A program made the position numbers and the translations under genes. A stretch of 64,000 nucleotides of DNA from Asticcacaulis sp. YBE204. GTDB lineage: Bacteria; Pseudomonadota; Alphaproteobacteria; Caulobacterales; Caulobacteraceae. The first letter of the stretch is position 1. Each line of letters opens with the position of its first letter. The stretch lies in NCBI RefSeq assembly GCF_000495855.1, contig NZ_AWGF01000002.1, positions 1 through 64,000 of the forward strand. Reading direction: 5' to 3'. Shown one piece after another: positions 18,129-25,914 of this stretch. Under the pieces are notes generated by a model. The model made no database searches, was not told where the DNA came from, and saw only the letters and a program-made list of their open reading frames with translations.

Positions 18129-18181
18129 TACCGTCGGGCCTTGTACTTTCGGGCGTTATCGACTATAGCGCCCGCTTCGCC

Positions 18182-18260
18182 GCGAGGTGGTCACTCCGTA
18201 TTCCACGGAATCTGATCCATCGTGCCCTTGAGACTTCCGCTCAAGAGTGCGCCACCTCGC
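18182..18260 (+). promoter_or_regulatory. Structured leader upstream of rpsF (possible S6:S18 site)
   Basis: A 9-bp stem (18182-18190 GCGAGGTGG with 18252-18260) is followed by an internal loop and a 5-bp stem (18192-18196 with 18245-18249). The interior can form CCGT/ACGG (18196-18199 with 18205-18208) and CTTGAG/CTCAAG helices. It ends 19 bases before the rpsF ATG. S6 and S18 are known to bind CCG-containing leader hairpins in several phyla to autoregulate; this could be the local equivalent, though the match to the known consensus is not established. Confidence 0.5.
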
Positions 18261-18279
18261 CTTTCGGAAGAGGATATAA

Positions 18280-18657
18280 ATGGCACTCTACGAACACGTC
18301 GTGATTGCACGACAAGACATTTCGCCGCAACAGGCGGAAGGTCTGAACGACACCCTGAAAGCCCTGATCGAAGAAAACGGCGGCTCGGTCGCCAAGATCG
18401 AATACTGGGGCCTGCGTAACCTCACCTACCGCGTGAAGAAGAACCGCAAGGGTCACTATTCGCTCCTCGCCATCGATGCCCCGGCTGCTGCCGTGAAGGA
18501 AATGGAACGTCAGTTGTCGATCAACGAAGACGTCATTCGCTTCCTGACCGTCCGCGTCGAGGAACTCGATCTGGAACTGTCGCCGGTTCTGTCGCGCCGC
18601 GACCGTCCGGAGCGCCCTGAGCGCGCCGAACGCACCGCCGAATTCGCCGAGCAATAA
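18280..18657 (+). CDS. rpsF: Small ribosomal subunit protein S6
   Basis: A 125-aa ribosomal protein that pairs with S18 on the 30S platform. The family core is clear ([52 protein letters not shown]). The C-terminus is an Arg/Glu-rich tail ([16 protein letters not shown]). RBS GGAAGAGGA. First gene of the rpsF-rpsR-rplI operon. Confidence 0.97.
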   Translation: MALYEHVVIARQDISPQQAEGLNDTLKALIEENGGSVAKIEYWGLRNLTYRVKKNRKGHYSLLAIDAPAAAVKEMERQLSINEDVIRFLTVRVEELDLELSPVLSRRDRPERPERAERTAEFAEQ

Positions 18658-18669
18658 GGAGCATTGACC

Positions 18670-18945
18670 ATGGCTGAAGATACCACTGCCGCCGTCGGCT
18701 CGCCCGTCGGCAACGGCCCTGCCCGCCGTCCGTTTTTCCGCCGCCGCAAGGTGTGCCCGTTCTCCGGCGCCAACGCCCCGAAGATCGACTACAAGGACGT
18801 GAAGCTGCTGCAACGCTACATTTCCGAGCGCGGCAAGATCGTGCCGTCGCGCATCACCGCCGTGTCGCAAAAGAAGCAGCGTGAACTGGCCAAGGCCATC
18901 AAGCGCGCCCGCTTCCTGGCACTGCTGCCGTACGTTGTGAAGTAG
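18670..18945 (+). CDS. rpsR: Small ribosomal subunit protein S18
   Basis: A 91-aa ribosomal protein. The ATG at 18670 lies at good distance from AAGGAG (18657-18662 region), better than an in-frame TTG two codons upstream. The core includes [34 protein letters not shown] and [20 protein letters not shown]. It binds S6 and 16S rRNA. It starts 12 bases after the rpsF stop. Confidence 0.97.
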   Translation: MAEDTTAAVGSPVGNGPARRPFFRRRKVCPFSGANAPKIDYKDVKLLQRYISERGKIVPSRITAVSQKKQRELAKAIKRARFLALLPYVVK

Positions 18946-18956
18946 GAGACACCCAC

Positions 18957-19541
18957 ATGAAAGTTGTTCTCCTGGAACGAGTCGAAAACCTCGGTCACAT
19001 CGGTGAAGTCGTCTCGGTTAAAGACGGTTTTGCCCGTAACTTCCTCCTGCCGCGCCACAAGGCTCTGCGCGCCAACGCCCAGAACCTGAAGTTCTTCGAA
19101 GCGCAAAAGGAACAGATCGTCGCCCGTAACGCCGCCAACCGCGCCGCTGCCGAAACGCAGGGTTCGGAGCTTGACGGTCAGCAGTACGTGATGATCCGTC
19201 AGGCCGGCGAAACCGGTCAGCTTTACGGTTCGGTCACCGGCCGCGACGTCTCCGACGCCATCGCCGAAACCGGTGCCAAGGTCGAGCGCAACCAGATCGT
19301 TCTGGACACGCCGATCAAGACGCTGGGCGTCCACAGCCTGAAGGTCCGCCTCCACGCCGAAGTCTCGATCACCATCACGGTGAACGTGGCCCGTTCGGCC
19401 GAAGAAGCCGAGCGTCAGGCCGCTGGCGAAAACGTCATCGCTTCGCAATTCGAAGAAGACCGTCAGGCGGATGATGCCGCTGCCGCGGATCTGCTCGAAG
19501 GCGGCGCTGGCCAGGCCATCGCTGACTCTTACGAATACTAA
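18957..19541 (+). CDS. rplI: Large ribosomal subunit protein L9
   Basis: A 194-aa 50S protein with the canonical N-terminal domain (MKVVLLERVENLGHIGEVV, then VKDGFARNFLLPRHKAL) joined by a long helix to the C-terminal rRNA-binding domain. It carries an extended acidic/alanine-rich C-terminal tail (about 40 residues) typical of alphaproteobacteria. It begins 11 bases after rpsR and ends the operon, with a terminator just downstream. Confidence 0.97.
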   Translation: MKVVLLERVENLGHIGEVVSVKDGFARNFLLPRHKALRANAQNLKFFEAQKEQIVARNAANRAAAETQGSELDGQQYVMIRQAGETGQLYGSVTGRDVSDAIAETGAKVERNQIVLDTPIKTLGVHSLKVRLHAEVSITITVNVARSAEEAERQAAGENVIASQFEEDRQADDAAAADLLEGGAGQAIADSYEY

Positions 19542-19583
19542 GAATATTCTGCGTTTCTGACGCGGATATTTGAAGACAATTGA

Positions 19584-19614
19584 CCCCTGAGCCATTCTGG
19601 TTCAGGGGTTTTTT
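19584..19614 (+). terminator. Intrinsic terminator after rplI
   Basis: A 10-bp stem (CCCCTGAGCC at 19584-19593 with GGTTCAGGGG at 19599-19608, one G-T), a 5-base loop and a run of six T. Confidence 0.92.
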
Positions 19615-19640
19615 GATAAGAAACGCCGCCAAGGGGGAAC

Positions 19641-20294
19641 ATGATGAAAAACATACCGGCACCCGGATCGCTGACGCCGCTATTCGTCACCGAGGTCTAC
19701 CGAACCGAGCTGGCCGGTACGTCCGCCGATTCCCTGATCACGCGGCTGGAACAGGCGTGCCTGCGCCTCGCCGCCGAAGACACCAAGGGACAGGCGTGGT
19801 CGGAAGCTCAGGGCTATCTGGGCTATACATCTTACGAGAGCATCGTCGATCCGACGAAGATCGATCCCGACTTTGCCGAATTGAAGGACCTGCTTGACGT
19901 TCAGGCCCTGATCTTTGCGAAGCTGCTCGAACTGGACCTGCGCGGCAAGACACCCCGGCTTGCCGCCGTGTGGATCAACATCCTTGAGCCGCACGGTTTT
20001 CATGGCGGCCATATCCATCCGCACAGCATGTTTTCCGGCACGATCTACATCAGCGTCCCGGAGGGCGCCAGCGCCCTGCAATTCGAAGATCCGCGGCTCG
20101 GCTTCATGATGCACGCGCCGGAACGCCTGCCGACCGCCCGCCCCTATCGTCAGATCATGGCGCCGATGGCGCCCGCCCGCGGCACCCTGCTTCTGTGGGA
20201 AAGCTGGTTGCGTCACGAAGTGCCGGTTAATCGTGCTAAATCCAAACGCATTTCGATCAGCTTCAACTACGATGTCGATTTCCGCCAACCCTGA
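19641..20294 (+). CDS. 2OG-Fe(II) oxygenase-like protein (TIGR02466 type)
   Basis: A 217-aa soluble protein of the putative 2-oxoglutarate/iron oxygenase family often annotated TIGR02466. Metal ligands are probably within HGGHIHPHSMFSG (His124/His126/His128) and the distal His192 in WLRHEVPVN; Arg203 could bind 2OG. The FEDPR segment near 148-152 is also family-like. These proteins are thought to hydroxylate an unknown substrate. The start at 19641 follows AAGGGGGAAC; a second ATG lies at 19644. Single gene between the ribosomal operon and the TonB receptors. Confidence 0.8.
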   Translation: MMKNIPAPGSLTPLFVTEVYRTELAGTSADSLITRLEQACLRLAAEDTKGQAWSEAQGYLGYTSYESIVDPTKIDPDFAELKDLLDVQALIFAKLLELDLRGKTPRLAAVWINILEPHGFHGGHIHPHSMFSGTIYISVPEGASALQFEDPRLGFMMHAPERLPTARPYRQIMAPMAPARGTLLLWESWLRHEVPVNRAKSKRISISFNYDVDFRQP

Positions 20295-20633
20295 GACGAA
20301 AGATTCAGGAGATTGCGGCACGGTCGTGTCATAAAATTGATACATATTTCAATTTTTAATTCCCACCTCGACCGCACTTAATTCGCAATTGCAGCATAAA
20401 TTATCGCCGCATCGCACCATGATCCGTTTGCCGAACATTAAGCAAACCGAGGAACACGTAGATTTCATGAAAAATTAAACGTCTTAAGGTTTGAGAAGCC
20501 CATAGCCTGCTTATTTTGAAAACGTTTTACGCTCAGGGTTCGCAAATTTTTACCGCAGTGCACCCACTTCCAAATTGATACAGTTGTGACAACCTTTCGT
20601 TCGTCGGTTCAAAAACAACGAAAGTGTACCCTT
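20295..20633. promoter_or_regulatory. AT-rich regulatory region upstream of TonB receptor 1
   Basis: This 339-base gap is much richer in A/T than its surroundings and holds no convincing gene. Two features stand out: the palindrome AAAACGTTTT at 20519-20528, with the central CG of LacI-type operators, and an 8-bp hairpin (20594-20601 CTTTCGTT with 20617-20624) that lies just before the start codon at 20634 and could affect translation. Promoter elements cannot be assigned with confidence. Confidence 0.4.
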
Positions 20634-23075
20634 ATGACTCGTTCGAAATTCCGCCTATTGATGCTGGGCACAGCGCTCACCCTGTCCATGTCTCTGCCCG
20701 CCACCTTTGCTGCCGCTCAGGATACCGCAGCGGACGAACCGACCGAGGTCGTAGTCACCGGCACGCGCACGGCCCGCCGCTCAAAGCTCGAAACCCTCGC
20801 CCCCGTCGATGTCATCAAGGCCGATACGCTTCAGGCGCAGGGCTCGTCCGAACTGGCCGAAGGCCTGTCGCGTCTGGCGCCGTCGATTACCTTCCAGCGC
20901 CCGGCAGTCACCGATGGTACCGACAGTGTACGTCCAGCGTCCTTGCGCGGCCTGTCGCCGGATCAGACCCTAGTTCTGCTGAACGGCAAGCGCCGCCATG
21001 CTTCGTCGCTGGTCAATATCAACGGTTCGGTCGGTCGCGGTTCGGCCGCTGTCGATCTCAACACCATTCCCGAAACGGCGCTGGGTTCCGTCGAAGTGCT
21101 CCGGGACGGCGCCTCGGCCCAATACGGGTCCGACGCCATCGCCGGGGTGATGAACCTGCGTCTGCGCGAAGCGTCCTCCGGCGGCAGCCTCGGCCTGTCG
21201 TTCGGCTATTACGACACCAAGGTCGAAACCGCCAATACCAGTTACGACGCCAAGGATGGCGAAACCACCACGGTCAGCGGCTGGATCGGTCTGCCGCTGT
21301 TCTCGGACGGTTTCCTGACCCTGTCCGGCGAAATCAAGGATCGCAAGCCGACCTCGCGCGGCGGTCTCGATACCCGCATCACCCCGGCAGCGGTCAAGTC
21401 GCGCTACGGCGATCCGCAGGAACGCGCCGTCACCCTGTTTGCCAATGCGGGTAAGCCTATCAACGATGTCTGGTCGGCCTATGGCTGGGCCAGCTATCAG
21501 AACCGCCGCGACGACAGCGCCGCCAACTACCGTCAACCCGCCAACGCCGGGAACGTGCTGGCCATCTACCCGAACGGCTTCCTGCCGATCATTCAGGCCC
21601 ATACCAAGGACTATTCGCTCACCGGCGGCCTCAAGGGCATCATCGGCGGCTGGGATTCGGATTTCAGTCTGTCCTACGGCAATAACAAGCTCAGCTACGC
21701 TACGGTCAACAGCGTCAATGCCTCCTACGGCACGGCGTCGAAGACCTGGTTCTATTCGGGCTATCTGCAATATGGCCAGACCCTGCTCAATGCCAGCTTC
21801 AGCAAGCCCTACGAGGTAAGCTGGTTGGCGGCACCACTCGACGTCGCCTTTGGATTCGAGGCGCGCAAGGAGACCTATAAGATCGGTCAGGGCGAGACTC
21901 AGTCCTGGGCCCTTGGTCCCATCGCCGCCCAGCAGGGCGCGCAAGGCTTCCCCGGCCTGTTCCCGCAGAACGAAGCCGACGTCGATCGCAATAATTTCGG
22001 CGCCTATCTCGATTTCGAAACCAAGCTGACCGACAAACTGAGCGCCGGTGTGGCGGTTCGTTATGAGGATTATTCGGATTTCGGCGACAATGTCTCGGCC
22101 AAGCTGTCGGGGCGTTACGACTTCACCGACTCGTTCGCCATTCGCGGCTCGGCCTCGAACGGCTTCCGTGCCCCGTCCTTGCAGCAACAATACTTCTCAT
22201 CGACCGCGACCAACTTCGTCAGCGGCGTGCCACTGCTGATCACCACCTTCCCGGCGACCAGCAATGTCGCCAAGGCGCTGGGCGCGGCACCGCTCGAAGC
22301 CGAAACCTCGGAAAACCTGGCCCTCGGCTTCGTCTTCCACAAGGGGCCGTTCGATATCACGGTCGATGCCTACAATATCAAGATCGAGGACCGCATCGTC
22401 CTGACCGAAAACCTGATCGGCAAGAGCGGCCCGACCATCACCAATCAGGGTATCTACAATCTGCTGGCGCCCTTCGGCGTCGATGCCGCCCGCTTCTTCA
22501 TGAATGGCGTCGATACGACGACCAAGGGCATCGACATCGTCGCCAACTATCGCCTGAACACCGACAGCTTCGGCGACTATACCTTCAGCCTCGCCGCCAA
22601 CCACGGCGAAACCGAAATCGATCGTTTCCCGGCCAACAATACACTGTCGTCACTGCCCGTGCCGCCCGCTCTGTTCGCGCGCGTCAATCAGAACCTGCTC
22701 ACCACCTCGACCCCCGAAGACAAGTTCAATGCCTCGGTGGATTGGAAACTCGGTGGCTGGGGCGCATCGATCAACGCCGTACACTATTCGTCGATCCTGT
22801 CGGCCCAGACCAATGCCGTCTACGACTTCGAAACCGGCGACAAGACCGTGGTCAATGTGTCGGCCAATTATCGCTTCGCCAATAAGGTCGTCTGGTCGGT
22901 GGGCGTCGACAATATCGGCGACGTCTATCCCGACCCCACGCCAATCACGACGCTGGCCGGGACTCTGACCCCGACGGCGACCACCGCCTATAACGGCGGC
23001 GCCGGGTTCAGCCCGCGCTCACCGTTCGGCTTCAACGGTCGCTTCCTTTACACGCGGATCACCAAGAGCTGGTAA
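20634..23075 (+). CDS. TonB-dependent outer-membrane receptor 1
   Basis: An 813-aa outer-membrane active transporter. The ATG at 20634 opens a signal peptide (RLLMLGTALTLSMSLPATFAAA), unlike the GTG-led longer frame. A TonB box-like stretch EVVVTGTR follows, then the plug domain (about 55-165, with LRGLSPDQTLVLLNGKRRH and VEVLRDGASAQYGSDAIAG) and a beta-barrel ending in an aromatic (ITKSW). It imports a ligand using TonB/ExbBD energy. The upstream palindrome hints at LacI-type control and so perhaps a sugar, but the substrate is unknown. It is about half identical over the plug to the next receptor, so the pair arose by duplication. A weak ribosome site precedes it. Confidence 0.92.
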   Translation: MTRSKFRLLMLGTALTLSMSLPATFAAAQDTAADEPTEVVVTGTRTARRSKLETLAPVDVIKADTLQAQGSSELAEGLSRLAPSITFQRPAVTDGTDSVRPASLRGLSPDQTLVLLNGKRRHASSLVNINGSVGRGSAAVDLNTIPETALGSVEVLRDGASAQYGSDAIAGVMNLRLREASSGGSLGLSFGYYDTKVETANTSYDAKDGETTTVSGWIGLPLFSDGFLTLSGEIKDRKPTSRGGLDTRITPAAVKSRYGDPQERAVTLFANAGKPINDVWSAYGWASYQNRRDDSAANYRQPANAGNVLAIYPNGFLPIIQAHTKDYSLTGGLKGIIGGWDSDFSLSYGNNKLSYATVNSVNASYGTASKTWFYSGYLQYGQTLLNASFSKPYEVSWLAAPLDVAFGFEARKETYKIGQGETQSWALGPIAAQQGAQGFPGLFPQNEADVDRNNFGAYLDFETKLTDKLSAGVAVRYEDYSDFGDNVSAKLSGRYDFTDSFAIRGSASNGFRAPSLQQQYFSSTATNFVSGVPLLITTFPATSNVAKALGAAPLEAETSENLALGFVFHKGPFDITVDAYNIKIEDRIVLTENLIGKSGPTITNQGIYNLLAPFGVDAARFFMNGVDTTTKGIDIVANYRLNTDSFGDYTFSLAANHGETEIDRFPANNTLSSLPVPPALFARVNQNLLTTSTPEDKFNASVDWKLGGWGASINAVHYSSILSAQTNAVYDFETGDKTVVNVSANYRFANKVVWSVGVDNIGDVYPDPTPITTLAGTLTPTATTAYNGGAGFSPRSPFGFNGRFLYTRITKSW

Positions 23076-23100
23076 TTTTTTACCCGTGAAAAGCATTTTG

Positions 23101-23127
23101 CCCCGCAGGTCCGCCTGCGGGGTTTTT
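23101..23127 (+). terminator. Intrinsic terminator after TonB receptor 1
   Basis: A 9-bp perfect stem (CCCCGCAGG with CCTGCGGGG), loop TCCG and five T residues. The same stem recurs after receptor 2, consistent with duplication of the whole unit. Confidence 0.93.
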
Positions 23128-23415
23128 CGTGGTCATCATCCTGTCGCCGAATTGCCACTATTTCCTATCTAAATAGTTTTATATTAATGGACGCAGCACC
23201 CTAAAGCGTTTTAAGTTTTGAGTTGCAACTTAAATTAAAATTTTGATATTATTTAACTAAATGTCATTTTTACTTTTCAAGTCATCTTCATAGTTAGATT
23301 TTCTAACGCTCTCCAGCAGAACATTTGCCTTCATGCGCCCCTTTAAAACGCTCTAAGCGAGGGCGAGATATGGCCCAGTTTCAGCCATAAACCTTTCCTT
23401 CCCGGAGCCTTCCTA
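23128..23415. promoter_or_regulatory. AT-rich region upstream of TonB receptor 2
   Basis: With the terminator before it, this is a 340-base gap without a gene. It contains a 10-bp palindrome AGTTGCAACT (23221-23230), a hairpin GTTAGA/TCTAAC (23293-23298 with 23302-23307), and a pair of inverted 13-base sequences at 23202-23214 and 23343-23355 (12 of 13 matches, TAAAGCGTTTTAA type). It probably carries the promoter of receptor 2. No LacI-like AAAACGTTTT palindrome as in front of receptor 1 is seen. Confidence 0.4.
23202..23355. repeat. MITE-like interval with inverted ends
   Basis: Terminal sequences TAAAGCGTTTTAA and TTAAAACGCTCTA face each other 128 bases apart, enclosing AT-rich DNA with two small hairpins. 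The AGAGCGTTTT-type end is like the AGAGCGATATGC start of the fabF-acpP repeat. No target-site duplication is obvious. Confidence 0.4.
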
Positions 23416-25794
23416 ATGTCCAGAACCTCTTTGTTTGTCGCCGCCCTGACGGCCTCCACCGCCCTCACCTTCGTCCCCGCCTATGCACAGGACACCGCCA
23501 GTGACGAGGTCACCGAAGTCGTTGTCACCGGGTCGCGCGCTCAGCCGCGTTCGCGTCTCGATACACTCGCCCCTGTCGATGTGATCCGCAAGGACGCCCT
23601 CGATGCGCAAGGCTCGACCGAACTGGCGCAGGCCCTGTCGCGCGTCGCCCCATCCCTGACCTTCCCGCGCCCGTCCGCCGTCGACGGCACCGACTCGATC
23701 CGTCCGGCGTCTCTGCGCGGCCTGTCGCCGGATCAGACGCTGGTTCTAGTCAACGGCAAGCGCCGCCACACCTCGGCCAATGTGAACACCAACGGCTCCA
23801 CGGGCCGCGGCTCGTCGGCAGTCGATCTCAACGCCATCCCGACCGCCAGCCTGAGTAATGTCGAAATCCTGCGCGACGGTGCTTCGGCCCAGTACGGTTC
23901 GGACGCCATTGCCGGGGTCGTAAATCTGAAGCTGCGCGAAGCCCGCTCTGGCGGCGGCCTGACCGCCACCTACGGCCAGTACAATACAGAAGTCGAGGCC
24001 GCGCGTTCCTCGCGCAAGGAAAACGACGGCCGCACCTATAATGTCGGTGGCTGGATCGGCCTGCCACTCGGTACCGACGGCTTCCTGACCCTGTCGGGCG
24101 AATATCGCAACCGCGAATCTACCAACCGCGCCGACACCGATCCGCGCGTCACGCCGAACCGCGTCACCAGTCGTTACGGCGATCCAGAGCAGGAAAGCCT
24201 CGCTCTGTTCGCCAATGCAGGTAAGCCGCTGGCAAATGGCTGGGAACTCTATGGCTTCGCCGGGTTCCAGGACCTGCAATCGCAAAGCGCCGCCTTCTTC
24301 CGCGATCCGGCCAATTCGGGCAATGTCGCCGCGATCTATCCCAACGGCTTCTTGCCGCTGATCGACGTCAAGTCGAAGGACTATTCGGCCACCGTCGGCA
24401 CACGCGGCAACTGGGGGGAATGGACGTCCGACTACTCGTTGACCTTCGGGCGCAATGAGCTTGAGTTCAACACGCTCAACTCGATCAACGCCTCGATCGG
24501 CGCGACATCCAAGACGAATTTCTACGCCGGTCAGGTCACCTATGATCAGGTGGTGTTCAACGGCGATATCAGCCGCCCCTACGACATCGGCCTGCACGGT
24601 CCGCTGACGCTCGCTCTGGGCGTGGAAGCCCGTCATGAAAACTACCAGATCGAAGCCGGTGAGCTTCAGTCCTACGTCTTCGGCGGCGTCTCCGGCAAGA
24701 CCGCCGGGGCTCAGGGCTTCCCCGGCTTCCAGCCGTCGAACGCCATCGACGTCAACCGCGACAATATCGGCGCCTATATCGAGCTTGAAGCCGATGTCAC
24801 CGAGCGCCTGACCCTGAACGGCGCGGCGCGCGTCGAAAATTATTCGGACTTCGGCGACAACCTGTCGGGCAAGCTGTCCGGCCGTTACCGCCTGACCGAC
24901 TCGCTGGCGTTCCGCGCCTCGGCCTCGACCGGCTTCCGTGCCCCGTCTCTGGCCCAGCAGTACTTCACCTCGACCGCCTCGGTCGTCAGCAATGGCGTCG
25001 TGGTCGAGACCGGCACCTTCCCGGTGTCGTCCGTCGTGGCGAAGGCTTTGGGCGCTCCGGCGCTGGAGGCCGAAGAATCGACCAACTACGCGGCGGGCTT
25101 CGTCTTCCGCAAGGGACCGTTCGAACTGACGCTCGACGCTTATAGGATCAATATCGACAACCGCATCGTCCTGACCGAAAATCTGTCGGGTACAGCGGAA
25201 ATCACCGCCCTGCTCCAGCCCTATGGCGTTACGGCAGCGCGCTTCTTCACCAATGGCGTCGATACGGAAACGACCGGCGTCGATGTTGTAGCCAATTACC
25301 GTTTGCCGACCGACAGCTATGGCCGCTTCAACTTCAATCTGGCCTTCAATAGCGGCAATACGGAGATCACGCGTCTGCCGGGTGCCAGCACGACGTCGAA
25401 CCTGAGCAATCCACCGGTCCTGTTCGCGCGCATCCGTCAGTACATCATCACCAACTCGACGCCTGAGAACAAAGGCTCGGCGACGGTGGACTGGAGCGGC
25501 GGCAAGTGGTCGGCCAATGCCCGCGCCACCTATTACGGCGACGTGATCGACGCGGCCTCGACGGCGGCGACCGACATCCACACGGGTGAAAAGACGCTGG
25601 TGGACCTGTCGGCCAGCTACAAGCTGACTGACAAGACCTCGGTATCGCTGGGGGCGGACAACGTCTTCGACGTTTATCCGGATCAGACTCTGGCGTCGCT
25701 GCAAGGCTCGCAGGGAGCGCTGGCCTTCACACGCTTCTCGCCGTTCGGCTTCAATGGCCGCTTCGTCTATGCGCGCCTGACGCATAACTGGTAA
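23416..25794 (+). CDS. TonB-dependent outer-membrane receptor 2
   Basis: A 792-aa paralogue of the preceding receptor. Signal peptide (FVAALTASTALTFVPAYA), TonB-box-like EVVVTGSRAQ, plug (LRGLSPDQTLVLVNGKRRH, VEILRDGASAQYGSDAIAG) and a barrel that ends RLTHNW. The plug is near-identical to receptor 1 while the barrel loops diverge (for example the segments around residues 180-215 and 520-560), suggesting related but different ligands. GGAG lies before the ATG. The gene has its own terminator and is followed by the S41 protease gene. Confidence 0.92.
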   Translation: MSRTSLFVAALTASTALTFVPAYAQDTASDEVTEVVVTGSRAQPRSRLDTLAPVDVIRKDALDAQGSTELAQALSRVAPSLTFPRPSAVDGTDSIRPASLRGLSPDQTLVLVNGKRRHTSANVNTNGSTGRGSSAVDLNAIPTASLSNVEILRDGASAQYGSDAIAGVVNLKLREARSGGGLTATYGQYNTEVEAARSSRKENDGRTYNVGGWIGLPLGTDGFLTLSGEYRNRESTNRADTDPRVTPNRVTSRYGDPEQESLALFANAGKPLANGWELYGFAGFQDLQSQSAAFFRDPANSGNVAAIYPNGFLPLIDVKSKDYSATVGTRGNWGEWTSDYSLTFGRNELEFNTLNSINASIGATSKTNFYAGQVTYDQVVFNGDISRPYDIGLHGPLTLALGVEARHENYQIEAGELQSYVFGGVSGKTAGAQGFPGFQPSNAIDVNRDNIGAYIELEADVTERLTLNGAARVENYSDFGDNLSGKLSGRYRLTDSLAFRASASTGFRAPSLAQQYFTSTASVVSNGVVVETGTFPVSSVVAKALGAPALEAEESTNYAAGFVFRKGPFELTLDAYRINIDNRIVLTENLSGTAEITALLQPYGVTAARFFTNGVDTETTGVDVVANYRLPTDSYGRFNFNLAFNSGNTEITRLPGASTTSNLSNPPVLFARIRQYIITNSTPENKGSATVDWSGGKWSANARATYYGDVIDAASTAATDIHTGEKTLVDLSASYKLTDKTSVSLGADNVFDVYPDQTLASLQGSQGALAFTRFSPFGFNGRFVYARLTHNW

Positions 25795-25812
25795 GGCGCA
25801 GCCTGTAACCGA

Positions 25813-25844
25813 AAGCCCCGCAGGACCACCTGCGGGGCTTTTTT
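25813..25844 (+). terminator. Intrinsic terminator after TonB receptor 2
   Basis: A 12-bp perfect stem (25813-25824 with 25829-25840), loop ACCA, then a T-run. It shares the CCCCGCAGG core with the terminator of receptor 1. Confidence 0.93.
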
Positions 25845-25914
25845 ATTGCCGCCATACCCGTCTTGCGGAACCCCGGTTTTCGTGATGATATCCCACGAAA
25901 CAAACAGGTGTTTT

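Noticed and set aside
23746-25785. 679-aa open frame antisense to TonB receptor 2
   Set aside because: It is a shadow of the GC-rich receptor gene: Arg/Gly/Val-heavy composition, no ribosome site, no recognisable domain.
23101-25844. Similar terminator stems considered as a CRISPR-like repeat
   Set aside because: Only two copies 2.7 kb apart, each a normal Rho-independent terminator; no spacers or cas genes.
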